Origin: Trichomonas vaginalis G3
Lineage: Eukaryota; Parabasalia; Trichomonadida; Trichomonadidae
Direction of reading: 5' to 3'
DNA length: 64,000 nucleotides
NCBI RefSeq assembly: GCF_026262505.1
Contig: NC_067208.1
Span: 11,789,962 to 11,853,961, forward strand
Shown in pieces: positions 11,601 to 20,657 of this stretch (the first letter of the stretch is position 1; every line of letters starts with the position of its first letter). The translations under genes and the position numbers were made by a program. The notes beneath the pieces were generated by a model that searched no databases, was not told where the DNA came from, and was given only the letters and a program-made list of their open reading frames with translations.

Positions 11601-11905
11601 CAAATACAAACTATGACAAAATCTTTCTAGGATATAGGTTACCTGAGATGGGCGACCAGAGCCCAAAGGCAAAAAGGACATGGAAAATTTACAACATACT
11701 AGGTGAACATGAGGCAAAGATGCAACAACTTGAAGCAGAGGGCAAGTTACCAAAAGCGACACCAAAGAAGAAGAGAAGAGTAGAACAAAGTGAAAGTAGT
11801 GAAGAACAAAGTGAAAGTAGTGGCAATGAAGGAAAAAGAAGAGTTAAAAACTCAGCCAGGAAGAAAGTAAAGCTTGGTCCACGTGGGTTCTATTATGACA
11901 CATAA
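8639..11905 (+). pseudogene. Large coiled-coil/Gln-rich protein region
   Basis: Plus-strand frames follow one another across this 3.3-kb stretch and are similar in style, so it is likely one or two large genes that are broken in many places (about eight). The start is very basic (MPRKLRKNIRKRKRALKH), then long Lys/Glu/Gln coiled coil, then a Pro/Gln-rich low-complexity part at about 9880-10010 and a folded-looking part near 10020-10400 (KEDYGYPDTLDFSDRYKEAI). The final frame ends in a Ser/Glu tail and a basic patch. It sits directly upstream of the capsid region, so a large internal virion protein is possible. No family is recognised. Confidence 0.45.
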
Positions 11906-11937
11906 ATCCAACTATTCTATATTTTTACCCATATGAA

Positions 11938-13540
11938 ATGTACGCCGCTCAGAATATAACGCCAACAGTTTTGGATGCCATGAACGGAAATGTTTCCGAA
12001 TGGTATAACGAATGCGACAATGCCATTAGAAGGTCAGAAATAGTTCCTGGAACTTACGAATATACAACTGCTGTTTCTTATGGAAACGTAGGTGAGTTTG
12101 GAGAAGGTTCTTCAACAACAGTAGATATTGCTTGCGACAGGTTTCATATTATTTCTATTGACAACTCATTCTTATACGTGGAACAAGACATTGAAATAAA
12201 ACCTTCTGCAAGTTGTCTGACAAGAAAGGTTGCAATGGAATTTTCTATGTCGGATACCAATATGCTCCAGAAGTTTTCATGGGATATAAGATATATTCTA
12301 ACTCTGACTTAGTTCAAACAGTAACATGGGCAAACTATGAATGGTTCGCTTTGAGAAACTCAGTACAACCACAAGCTAGAGAACAAACAGACCAGTATGC
12401 CACCATTGAGAAAATAAGAAGACTTGACCTAACGTTCAGGAGTTTATGTTAACCTTCTGGACAAAACTGCAGCAGCAGTAACCAAAGTAAAACTGAAACT
12501 TAGAGTTCCTTTGTCATCTTTCCTCATCTTCAGGTTTTTAAGATACTTGCCAAACTGGGCAGGAAAATTTCTATTGAACTTACTCCAAGCAAAAATAACT
12601 TAGTCATTGCACAACACAAGACCCATTCACTATTACAGACGTAGAGGGAACAAATAAAACGTCATTCGCCGAATTTTGCAAAGACAAAGTTGACTTAGAC
12701 TTTGGTTTCTCAAACCTCAACACTGAAGTAAACTATTATTCAATGCTGCTGGAACTGCTTGGACCCAGTTAGGTTTACATGCGAACAGTTTGAATGCAAG
12801 AGAATAGAAAGCAGACTTGCAGTCTATATGTTGGACCCAGATATTTCAAATGCTTTAGCTGCCAAATATATTGCAGTTCACTTATGTTCCCTATACACCA
12901 AATATCTGTCAAAGACTTTGCAGGTGAGGTTGGAAACCAAAATCCAGGAACCGCAGGTGCAAGAACAGATATTGCTTTAACAACTGCAATGAAACACGCA
13001 GATACTATGTTTGTACTGTTCAGACGAACTATAAATGACTATTCTTGTTTCTACAACCCCGGTATTAAATATCATATAAACATAGATGGCAAATATTATC
13101 CAAGAGAAGAATATTCTACAGTTGAGGATATGAGGTCATACAACTTGACATTAGATGCTATGAACTTTAACAACACTTCACAACAACCATTAACCCTGAA
13201 ATGCAAAGTTCTATTATGCCATATGTGAAAGTATGGACTCCATACAGGAAGTCAAAAACTCAATATACAAATGGAGACCGTTTCAAAACTTTTGGCTTGG
13301 CATTCCATTTGCTGACTCAGAAGACTTTATGGTGGTATTTCAACTGTTGGTACTGTACAAATACAATATACTGGTGACAGAGACGGTCCATATGAACTGA
13401 GAGCAAAGAAGTTTACAAAACCAATAGCACTTTTCACGGAAGATGCTCTTTTGAAGATTCGTTCGATGAAACCTGCTGGAGCTCCTCAGATTGGTATAAC
13501 GACAGCTTCCATCGAGCAGATTTTGGCAGCAGGTCAGTAA
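11938..13540 (+). pseudogene. Major capsid protein region, element A
   Basis: The region begins MYAAQNITPTVLDAMNGN and contains a segment (LKLRVPLSSFLIFRFLRYLP) that matches the turn of double-jelly-roll capsid proteins, followed by more beta-rich stretches and a C-terminus ending SIEQILAAGQ. The size, about 1.6 kb, fits a Polinton capsid of ~500 residues. It lies between the large coiled-coil region and small structural candidates. The gene looks broken, with about six interruptions. Confidence 0.6.
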
Positions 13541-13853
13541 GTTGTTCTTGAACTGACTTCTCTCCATCGTAAATAGTTATGACACCTGTTTTGACATAAT
13601 ATTGTATTATAAACTTTCCTTTAGAAATATCTGTAAGTTTTGAAGTTATATTTTTGTCTGCTTCAAGAACTTTCACCATTTCGGTTATACCAACTTTCTT
13701 TGCTTTATGAAAATATTTTGGTTCAGCAAAGACTGCTATTCTATAACATTTTCCATTGTTTGTATAAAGAACTATTCTGTCAATGTATTTGTATTGTTTG
13801 TTTGTGTAAACTTTGTTCTGCTTCAATTCGAAGAGATACTCGAATACATCCAT
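13434..13853 (-). CDS. Hypothetical protein, convergent to capsid
   Basis: A 139-residue frame on the minus strand starting MDVFEYLFELKQNKVYTN. Its last ~35 residues overlap the 3' end of the capsid region on the other strand, so the true stop may be real or the tail may be a shadow. The first 105 residues have normal composition with beta-like segments (KGKFIIQYYVKTGVITIYDG). The start faces the divergent gene at 13872 with 18 bases between. Function unknown. Confidence 0.5.
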   Translation of the reverse strand: MDVFEYLFELKQNKVYTNKQYKYIDRIVLYTNNGKCYRIAVFAEPKYFHKAKKVGITEMVKVLEADKNITSKLTDISKGKFIIQYYVKTGVITIYDGEKSVQEQLTDLLPKSARWKLSLYQSEELQQVSSNESSKEHLP

Positions 13854-13871
13854 CTTTTTATTCTAAGTAAA

Positions 13872-14408
13872 ATGTCATTTCCGAAAAATAGAAGCGTAAG
13901 TGTTTCAAAAGGTTTAATGGCGGTGGCAGATGTGAAGTTAAATTCACCAACTCAAACAAACAGTCAAAGTGTTATTGTCAATGTCAAAGAAAGAGATGTT
14001 GAAGTGGGGAAACCATACGAAGACGAAGATGGTATAACAATTGTTCCTGTAAAAGAACAACCAACATACCCTGAAGTTAGCAGAGACTTAAGTTCTGTTG
14101 CAGATATTCGAAACGACTACCAACAACTGAAAGACAAACTTCAAACTCAGGAGAAGATTTGTCAAGCTTTAAGTATAATGTTAAACTTGGTCGAACACAA
14201 CCCTGTAAAAGTGAACTCATATGTCATTGCACCTCATGAAGTTTTGAAAGAACTATTGAAACTTTTGACAGAGGCAGACGATATAAACATCAAAGAAATA
14301 GAACCCGACATTAGTTGCTGTGGTGTTTCATATAATGTCATTGACAAGATATACGTTATGAAAGGAGGTGAAACGTTGAACTTAAATATAGTTTCCCAGA
14401 CGTTATAA
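13872..14408 (+). CDS. Conserved protein with SCCG motif
   Basis: The ATG at 13872 (after TTTTATTCTAAGTAAA) is preferred to an upstream in-frame start at 13707, which would overlap the divergent gene. The 178-residue product has a disordered acidic first half (EDEDGITIVPVKEQPTYPEV) and a second half (LKELLKLLTEADDINIKEIE then ISCCG). Both halves have counterparts in element B, but there as two adjacent genes at 46757-47065 and 46398-46739. Position next to capsid and minor-capsid candidates suggests a virion or assembly role. The C-terminal region looks broken. Confidence 0.55.
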   Translation: MSFPKNRSVSVSKGLMAVADVKLNSPTQTNSQSVIVNVKERDVEVGKPYEDEDGITIVPVKEQPTYPEVSRDLSSVADIRNDYQQLKDKLQTQEKICQALSIMLNLVEHNPVKVNSYVIAPHEVLKELLKLLTEADDINIKEIEPDISCCGVSYNVIDKIYVMKGGETLNLNIVSQTL

Positions 14409-14458
14409 AAATATTTGACGACCACAACATTTCATTAAAATTTATTTGCTAAGTAAAA

Positions 14459-14689
14459 ATGTCAAAACTTCTTGAAAGATGTTTGAAGAAAAATAATATA
14501 GACTTTATTTCATGTAAAGGACTTTACAACACTTTTGAACGATATGAAAGACCCTGTTTTGTTTGTTCGTGTAGACAAAGGAAAGTTCTATGTCTTTACA
14601 AAATATTTGAACTTCTTAGACAGAGAACTTCAAGAAACGCATGTGAAAGTTTAGATGAAGTTCTTCTCCACTTTCAGAAAAACTTTTAA
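14459..14689 (+). pseudogene. Small unrecognised frame
   Basis: A 76-residue frame beginning MSKLLERCLKKNNIDFIS after an AT-rich leader. The first 25 residues look natural; the remainder is Cys/Arg-rich and unlike its neighbours, so the gene is probably broken. A gap of 127 bases follows before the next gene, with no convincing frame. No family is recognised. Confidence 0.35.
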
Positions 14690-14816
14690 ATATATGTAAA
14701 TGGCAGAAAGACATAGTGGTTTATACTATTACGACTAAAAACCTGAGTCATATAATTCTATAACAACAAACTTACAAAGTCCTCAAGGACGGTATTGTAA
14801 ACTAACCTTAAACACA

Positions 14817-15497
14817 ATGACGACTAAAGCCTGTTTTGCTCTTTTGACACCAGAAGACTTTGTTGTTGTGAATGGTAAAAAATACTCCTTTGAAGATACT
14901 TACTCAGATATACCACCAACAGGTTTTGTTGACTTATTTAATACTTTAAGGACGAGTGTAACATGTGCTGCAACTAGAGCAGGTTTCATTATGTTTGGAT
15001 GTCCGACTGAGTTTACTATAAACAATATGAGCTATAATACAAAACTTATATCTGGTTTTTACTACCAACAGTTTCCTATAACAGGAAAAGGTGTCATACA
15101 AGGAATGTCTATTCCATTGACTTTAAGTACACCTATTTTATATATTGTTTCAAACTTAGGTTCAAAGTGTTATTCGAATGTCGACAGAAACTACTATGAC
15201 CAAAAGATACTTATGCGTATAAACAACACTTTCTCTGCTGGTTTGCCTATTGTTCATTCGAATGCAGAATTTTCAGCTTTAGTAAACTCAAACACTTTAG
15301 CAAACATAAACTTAACCTTAGTTGACGCAAACTTTGTTCCTGTAAAACTTTTATGTCCTATGTATTTGTCAATGACGGCAGAAAGTTTCGAATTGGAAGA
15401 TGCAACTGGTGAAAGTATTGTATTACAAGAACAACTTCAACAACAAATAGCTCAAGAACAACAAATGCAACAAATGCAACAACAAAGTCAAGAATAA
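14817..15497 (+). CDS. Minor capsid (penton-like) candidate
   Basis: A 226-residue beta-rich protein ending in a Gln-rich tail (QEQQMQQMQQQSQE). The segment LANINLTLVDANFVPVKLL resembles DLSNIKFRITDLFDCDLEF in the element B protein at 45190-45756, and the Leu-x-Asp turn with a hydrophobic strand after it is the pattern seen near the C-terminus of Polinton penton proteins. It lies between capsid-linked genes and the helicase. The role as penton base is inferred; no catalytic motif is visible. The gene looks whole. Confidence 0.45.
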   Translation: MTTKACFALLTPEDFVVVNGKKYSFEDTYSDIPPTGFVDLFNTLRTSVTCAATRAGFIMFGCPTEFTINNMSYNTKLISGFYYQQFPITGKGVIQGMSIPLTLSTPILYIVSNLGSKCYSNVDRNYYDQKILMRINNTFSAGLPIVHSNAEFSALVNSNTLANINLTLVDANFVPVKLLCPMYLSMTAESFELEDATGESIVLQEQLQQQIAQEQQMQQMQQQSQE

Positions 15498-15528
15498 AAA
15501 AAAATATTTTTTTTTATTTTTATAAAAA

Positions 15529-16763
15529 ATGTACAGAATAGATGTTTCAGATTTTTATGACTTCCAAGCATTCAGAAATATGTGTCCATTTCGAGACTAT
15601 AACAAAGCAGTCGAGAATTTGAAACGTTTAGTCATTTATGTCGACTCTGCCCCAGAATGTTATGTTATGAAAGAATGGGATGTAGTCTTTAACAAACCAA
15701 GAGCAACAATAGTTTCAGAACAAGAATGTAAACAGAAACTTAAGAAAATAAAAGTCGTACAAGTTGGCATGAAGATGTTAGATGCTTGGGATATCTTATT
15801 GTCAAAACTTGAAGATTTTTCAGTTCGTGGTATAAAGTTCTATACACCTTCTCCAAACTTCTATTCTATCTTCACTGGATATAAATATGAACAAGTAGAA
15901 TGGAAAGAAAATGTTATAGAAGCTTGGTTAGACCATGTCAAAGAAATTATATGCAATGGAAACGAAAAGGTTTATGAGTATATCTTATGTTGGTTTGCAA
16001 ACATCTTACAACATCCAAGTGCTAAAAATGAAACTGCTCTCATTATAATTGGAAAACAAGGAACTGGTAAGAACACTTTCTTTACAGATATTTTGTGCAA
16101 ACTGTTAGAGGGCTATTCGAATCCGAATATGACAAACTTAGAAAACATCTGCGGTAAATTTAACTCTTCAATAGAGAATATGAAACTTATAGTATGTAAC
16201 GAACTTCAAAGTATAGATACACAAAAGTTTTGAACTCAGATGCTTTGAAGAGTCTTATAACAGACAAAGTTGGAGTTGTTGAAAGAAAATATAAAGACCA
16301 AAGAGTTTGTGAAAATGTTGCAAATTTCATTATGGTTTCAAACAATGCTGTTCCGATGAAGTTAGAAAGTTCTGACAGAAGATATGTAGTTGTCAGAACG
16401 TCAGAAGCTCATATGCAAGATACAGAATATTTTGACGACTTAGCAGAAACTTTGACATCTGACTTTTACAACCACTTGTTCTCATATTTCATGACATTAG
16501 ATATTTCTAAGTTCAATCCAAGACAAATTCCACATACCGAAGAGAGACAAACATTGTTAGAAGCAAACAAGAGTGTATATGAACTGTTCATAGATGAAAC
16601 TGACTTTGAGTGTTTAGATGAAAGGTCATTGTACGATTCGTATAAACAATATTGTCAAGAGTATGGTTATATGACAGCTTCTAAACGAACATTCTTGGCA
16701 AATGTCAAAAATCTTTTAGACGTACAGAATGGTGTATATACAAAGAAAAATTTTTCTGAGTAA
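15529..16763 (+). pseudogene. SF3 helicase (D5-like), element A
   Basis: Superfamily-3 helicase of the D5/primase-helicase type, the replicative helicase of Polintons and NCLDV-like viruses. The region before the ATPase core (MLDAWDILLSKLEDFSVRG) and the Walker A loop (GKQGTGKNT, about residue 175), Walker B (MKLIVCNELQ) and motif C (VANFIMVSNN) are all visible and line up with the element B protein at 40681-43002. Unlike that protein, it has no primase domain before the helicase. The gene looks broken, with about one interruption. It follows a T-rich leader (TTTTTTATTTTTATAAAAA). Confidence 0.85.
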
Positions 16764-16800
16764 ATTTAAAAAAAAATATTTTTTTTATCCGATAGAAAAG

Positions 16801-17220
16801 ATGACAAAATTCATCTCAGTAAACAAGTACATGTCAGGACTTAAAGAAGAACTAGACCCATTCACATATTTGAATGTTTACTTCTACCATTTTGAAAAGT
16901 CTTCATTCAGCAAAGTTTGGAACATCGAACCAGTTAAGTTTGCTATTGTGACTAAAAATGGTGCGAAATTTGAAGACTTAGACATAGAAGGTTTGTTAGC
17001 AGTCAAAGAAAGTTTTGACAGAAGGTTCTCAAACCTTAAAGAAGGCAAAGCATACAAACTTGTTATACCTTATGAACCAAAGAAAGCAGACGACTATGAA
17101 TATTATGAGTCTAAGATAGTTGAAGTTCAAGGTAAATTGGGTAAAAAGATTTTAGAGTCTAAGCCAGTGTTTACTCCTAAAGAGGAAGAGAACATTGACA
17201 TTGACCCAGAAATGTTCTAA
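16801..17220 (+). CDS. Hypothetical protein
   Basis: A 139-residue protein from the ATG at 16801 (an upstream in-frame start at 16729 overlaps the helicase region and lacks a leader). It has alternating beta-like segments in the middle (KVWNIEPVKFAIVTKNGAKF, YKLVIPYEPKK) and an acidic tail (EEENIDIDPEMF). Acidic tails are common in single-stranded-DNA-binding proteins and the gene follows the helicase, so such a role is possible but unproven. No family is recognised. Confidence 0.6.
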   Translation: MTKFISVNKYMSGLKEELDPFTYLNVYFYHFEKSSFSKVWNIEPVKFAIVTKNGAKFEDLDIEGLLAVKESFDRRFSNLKEGKAYKLVIPYEPKKADDYEYYESKIVEVQGKLGKKILESKPVFTPKEEENIDIDPEMF

Positions 17221-17236
17221 AAATAAAATTTTATTT

Positions 17237-17689
17237 TTACATGTCAAATTTCTTTTTCTCTGGAACTGGTTCAGGTTCTTTCTTCTCTTCTTCTACTTTC
17301 TTTTCTTTCTTTTCTCTCTTCTTCTTTTCTGGTGGAGTTATGTCAAACTTCTCAGAACCATATTTTTGTAAAAGTTCTTTGTCCTTTAATAGCTCTTCTA
17401 TTCTGTTTTCTATTTCATCTTCAAGAACAGTGCATGTGTCTTCTTTGCATTCTAAGAAGTTTTTTTGGACTTCATCTCTCCAAGAGGCGTCATCTCTGTC
17501 AACAAGTCTGTCATTGACAAATTTTAAGACTTCTCTGCTTAATGTTTTATGGTTCTTGTCATATTCCCAGAAACAGAACTTTAGAACAAATTCACCTTTC
17601 TTGTTTACACTATGTAAGATTTTATGGTCGACAGATGTTTTGCTGTCGAAAAGCTTGTCTCGAATATAGATAGCGAAATCGCAAGACAT
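17237..17689 (-). CDS. Hypothetical protein with basic tail
   Basis: A 150-residue protein on the minus strand, tail-to-tail with 16801-17220 and head-to-head with the packaging ATPase. The first ~105 residues look globular (SVNKKGEFVLKFCFWEYDKN); the last 40 are Lys/Glu/Pro low complexity. The start codon is 36 bases from the ATPase start, so the two may share a promoter region. No family is recognised. Confidence 0.55.
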   Translation of the reverse strand: MSCDFAIYIRDKLFDSKTSVDHKILHSVNKKGEFVLKFCFWEYDKNHKTLSREVLKFVNDRLVDRDDASWRDEVQKNFLECKEDTCTVLEDEIENRIEELLKDKELLQKYGSEKFDITPPEKKKREKKEKKVEEEKKEPEPVPEKKKFDM

Positions 17690-17725
17690 TTTCTAAAAGA
17701 TAAAAATTTTAATTTTTCTAAAAAT

Positions 17726-18601
17726 ATGTTAGAAAAAAAGTTTGCTGACATTGACAAAAAATTTGAGAATGTTTTAAATAAGAACAAGGTGAAATTAGAA
17801 AATGCTCAGATAAAACCCATACATGACAAGTTCTTATTTGCTCAGAATGGTATAACAGGTCTAATTGCACCACCTGGGTCGGGTAAGACTTTCACTTATC
17901 TTAAAATGGCTGCACAACAACAAGAACTAGATGAGAAGAACCCATTCTATGAGTTAGTTGTCATTTGTAGTACTTCTGGTCAATTTGACCAAACCGTAAA
18001 TTCGTTCAAAGATATTATAAAGAAGTCTAAGTTAGTATGTATAAAAGACTCTGAGTTGTTAGATTGGATAAAGAAGTACCAAAGAAGAGTTTTGAAGTAC
18101 AATGCTATAAATGAGTATATAAATTCGAAGTTTAAAGACCCAAATGAGGAAATGCAGAGAATATTAGAGAAGAAACACTTCAGAAACAAACAGAAAGAGA
18201 TAGAATACATTTCGAAGAAATTGCAATCTTACGATTGGAAGACTTACCCTCATAGATGTCTTCTTATCTTAGACGACTTTGCATCTCATCCTTTGTTAAA
18301 GAACAGAGAACAAGATATGTGTCGAATTCTTAAGAAGCTCAGACACTTTAACATCTCAGTTGTCATTTGTGTACAGACAGCAAAGAGTTTAAGTAAGGAT
18401 GTAAAGAGAATACTTACTGACATTGTACTTTTCCCCGGATTGTCCGAAGACGATTTCATGGAACTTATGAAAGAGTCCATGGCAGGTAAGTTTGACAGAC
18501 ATGAACTATGGGAGAAGTACAAAGTCATACAAGACCCTCATACTTCTTTCAGAATTCATATCTACGCAAACAAAGTTCAAATTGTAAAAAGTCAAGCTTG
18601 A
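17726..18601 (+). CDS. A32/FtsK-HerA packaging ATPase, element A
   Basis: Genome-packaging ATPase that would pump DNA into the capsid. The start at 17726 is chosen over 17624 because the latter overlaps the divergent gene and the former follows a T-rich leader ending CTAAAAAT. Walker A is APPGSGKT (residues ~48-55), Walker B is LLILDDF (~179-185), and a following strand (ISVVICVQTAKS) corresponds to the sensor region of the A32 family. The length of 291 residues is normal. It looks whole. The counterpart in element B is at 48090-48914. Confidence 0.85.
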   Translation: MLEKKFADIDKKFENVLNKNKVKLENAQIKPIHDKFLFAQNGITGLIAPPGSGKTFTYLKMAAQQQELDEKNPFYELVVICSTSGQFDQTVNSFKDIIKKSKLVCIKDSELLDWIKKYQRRVLKYNAINEYINSKFKDPNEEMQRILEKKHFRNKQKEIEYISKKLQSYDWKTYPHRCLLILDDFASHPLLKNREQDMCRILKKLRHFNISVVICVQTAKSLSKDVKRILTDIVLFPGLSEDDFMELMKESMAGKFDRHELWEKYKVIQDPHTSFRIHIYANKVQIVKSQA

Positions 18602-19061
18602 AAATGTAAGTGTTTGGTCTTAGTCTGTTGTGGTTCTGCAGCTTTCGGTTCTTCTGGCTTTGGAAGACATTCAGGAAGAGGAACGTCAGTCATCCGTTTG
18701 TGTCCTGTCGGATGGAAGAACTTTTTCTGTCGGAAGGAAAAACTTTTTCTGTCGGAAGGAAAAACTTTTTCTGTCGGAAGGAAAAATTTTTTCTGTCGTT
18801 CGACCAAAAAGTTCTCAATTTTCGAAAATTTGAATGGTTTACGGACGAACAACAGGAAATTTTTTTCCAGTTGTCGGGAAATTTTTTTCCAGTTGTCGGG
18901 AAATTTTTTTCTTGTCGGATGGAAGGACTTTTCCTGTCGGAAAGAAAAACTTTTCCTGTCGGAAGGAAGGACTCGGAATGCCAGAAGGATTTGACAAGAC
19001 AATTTACCTTATAGAGCTACCTGAGCCATCTGAAGTCAAGCTTGAAAAATAAATGGTTCAT
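18602..19061. repeat. GC-richer tandem repeats between genes
   Basis: Gene-free spacer holding a 22-bp tandem repeat around CTGTCGGAAGGAAAAACTTT (near 18727, 18749 and 18771, with a further copy and echoes near 18930-18970) and a ~21-bp repeat around TTTTTTTCCAGTTGTCGGGAA near 18860-18910. Several long open frames cross it on both strands but only because the repeats lack stops; I do not treat them as genes. Confidence 0.7.
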
Positions 19062-19841
19062 TTACTCTGCTTGTTTGAAGTTGTCAAAATACTCTGTTAT
19101 TTTTTCTTTCAGTAGCGGCAAATCTTCTTTGAAGGTAAGTATTGTACAACCTTTAATATCATAGTGTGTTTGAGGTAACGTATCTTGAACTATTTGTTTC
19201 ACATCTTCATTTGGTGTCATTGAAATCGGTAAGTTTTCGCGATAGAACCAATTTCTGTCAGATTTGTAAATCTTAGCAAGGTCGTAAAAGCTTTTGTTGT
19301 TTCTTCTGACTAAATGCAACATAACCATATCTCTGTCTTCTTCATTTTCCATCTCTTCAGTATAAATCATATACTTATAGTTCTTTTCCTTTCCTTTTGG
19401 TACCGAACGTGGTATTCTTTTCTGTATGTTTTTGTCTTCTTTCATCATATCTTCTCTCTGCTTTGTACAAAGTTCGTCAAGTAGCATAAGTATGTAGATT
19501 GCATAACGAGGTGAAGCCCACATTGCTATTGAACTAACTAGGAACTTATGAACATATATACCTTTTAGATGTGATGGTAAGTTTTGTCTGTCTTGGTACA
19601 TCTTTTTAAGTTCTACATGTTCGAACTCACTGAGGAGTTCATGAGTGCTATTTAATTCAAACCAGTCTTTAGGAAGCTTAGTATCTGGAGCAAAACATGC
19701 TGTCAAAATACTTTGCATTTGGTACATGTCGTCTTTGACCGAACGAATGAGACGTAACTGTTTGTTATACTGTATGTACTCGTATTCTTCATTTATATCT
19801 TCATGAACGATAGCAGTTGTTGTGTTCTCTGTTGTTGACAT
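19062..19841 (-). CDS. KilA-N domain protein
   Basis: A 259-residue protein with the KilA-N C-terminal signature (IYVHKFLVSSIAMWASPRYA, residues ~98-117), the DNA-binding fold common in large DNA viruses and phages. The ATG at 19841 is preferred to one six codons upstream because that upstream ATG sits within TTGTATGTAA, a leader motif also found before the gene at 20658-21272, where the same ATG is followed at once by a stop. A Lys/Arg-rich middle (KRIPRSVPKGKEKNYKYM) and a second domain follow. Likely a regulator of the element or of the host cell. Confidence 0.75.
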   Translation of the reverse strand: MSTTENTTTAIVHEDINEEYEYIQYNKQLRLIRSVKDDMYQMQSILTACFAPDTKLPKDWFELNSTHELLSEFEHVELKKMYQDRQNLPSHLKGIYVHKFLVSSIAMWASPRYAIYILMLLDELCTKQREDMMKEDKNIQKRIPRSVPKGKEKNYKYMIYTEEMENEEDRDMVMLHLVRRNNKSFYDLAKIYKSDRNWFYRENLPISMTPNEDVKQIVQDTLPQTHYDIKGCTILTFKEDLPLLKEKITEYFDNFKQAE

Positions 19842-19960
19842 ATCTGTCTTTACATACAAAATAAAAAAAATATTTTATAAAAAATTAGCGTTATTTTTTT
19901 TAAGTTTGGTCATCCTTCACTATATGACAAATATACTATATTTTACTTAAAAATATGCAA

Positions 19961-20035
19961 GCGGCTCATAGCTCAGTGGTATGGGCTACCTCGCTACAGG
20001 CGTCGAAGACCTCGGTTCAAATCCCGATTCGCGCA
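19961..20035 (+). tRNA. tRNA-like gene, imperfect stems
   Basis: A 75-base tRNA-like sequence. The A box TAGCTCAGTGGT and B box GGTTCAAATCC are close to the RNA polymerase III consensus, the D stem pairs (GCTC/GGGC), spacing from A box to T loop is standard, and a run of six T follows within 10 bases as a Pol III terminator. The 3' strand TTCGCGC would pair with GCGCGAA, but the 5' end reads GCGGCTC, so acceptor pairing is poor, and the anticodon and T stems are also imperfect. The anticodon cannot be assigned safely. A tRNA relic or a Pol III transcript with another role are both possible. Confidence 0.5.
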
Positions 20036-20071
20036 GGTTTTTTCCTTTTATGCAGTGAAATTTCATGTACA

Positions 20072-20195
20072 TAGGTTACTTTGGTGTTAGACCCAAGTGA
20101 AGAAAATAGAACGATATAAGTTTACATTTGTAAGGTTACTTTGGTGTTAGACCCTAGTGAAGAAAATAGAACGATATAAGTTTACATTTGTAAGG
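20072..20195. repeat. 61-bp direct repeat, two copies
   Basis: GGTTACTTTGGTGTTAGACC begins each of two adjacent copies of a ~61-bp unit that also contains AGAACGATATAAGTTTACAT. The copies differ by about one base. Confidence 0.85.
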
Positions 20196-20218
20196 TTGGA
20201 CGATAAAAATCTCTGCTA

Positions 20219-20446
20219 CTGTCAGTACAAGTATTGTTCTGAAACAGTACAAGTATTGTTCTGAAACAGTACAAGTATTGTTCTGAATCAGTACAAGTAT
20301 TGTTCTGAATCAGTACAAATTTCTCACAAATTGAGAGCTTTTACGGGAAATTTGTTCTGAAACAGTACAAGTATTGTTCTGAAACAGTACAAGTATTGTT
20401 CTGAAACAGTACAAGTATTGTTCTGAAACAGTACAAGTATTGTCAA
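20219..20446. repeat. 22-bp iteron-like array
   Basis: About nine copies of the 22-bp unit built around CAGTACAAGTATTGTTCTGA, in two blocks (20219-20312 and 20352-20446) separated by 40 bases. Units abut directly with no spacers, so this is not a CRISPR. It lies between the tRNA-like gene and the KilA-N/GIY-YIG-like gene. Confidence 0.85.
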
Positions 20447-20531
20447 AACTCAACGGTTTGACACATGCCCTAAAAATTATTTTACTCAGAATTTTATACA
20501 GAATTCGGCAAAAATATATTTTAGGTGAAGA

Positions 20532-20545
20532 GGTGAGATCTCACC
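20532..20545. promoter_or_regulatory. GATC-centred palindrome
   Basis: Perfect GGTGAGATCTCACC palindrome, followed by two copies of TGTTTTTTCACC; ~110 bases beyond the 3' end of the minus-strand gene at 20658. Confidence 0.55.
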
Positions 20546-20657
20546 TGTTTTTTCACCTGTTTTTTCACCCTCTTGAATTTTCATGAATTTCCTTAAGATA
20601 GAAAAAATAAAATTAGCGTTATTTCCTGACTTTCACAAAAGACCAAAAATAAACGCT

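Noticed and set aside
13707-13871. N-terminal extension of the gene at 13872
   Set aside because: It overlaps the divergent gene on the other strand and is Cys/Phe-rich, unlike the rest; the ATG at 13872 has the usual leader.
18592-19052. Several long overlapping frames on both strands
   Set aside because: They lie in tandem repeats around CTGTCGGAAGG and have no leader or family resemblance.
20219-20446. Possible CRISPR array
   Set aside because: The 22-bp units abut with no unique spacers, and the host is a eukaryote.
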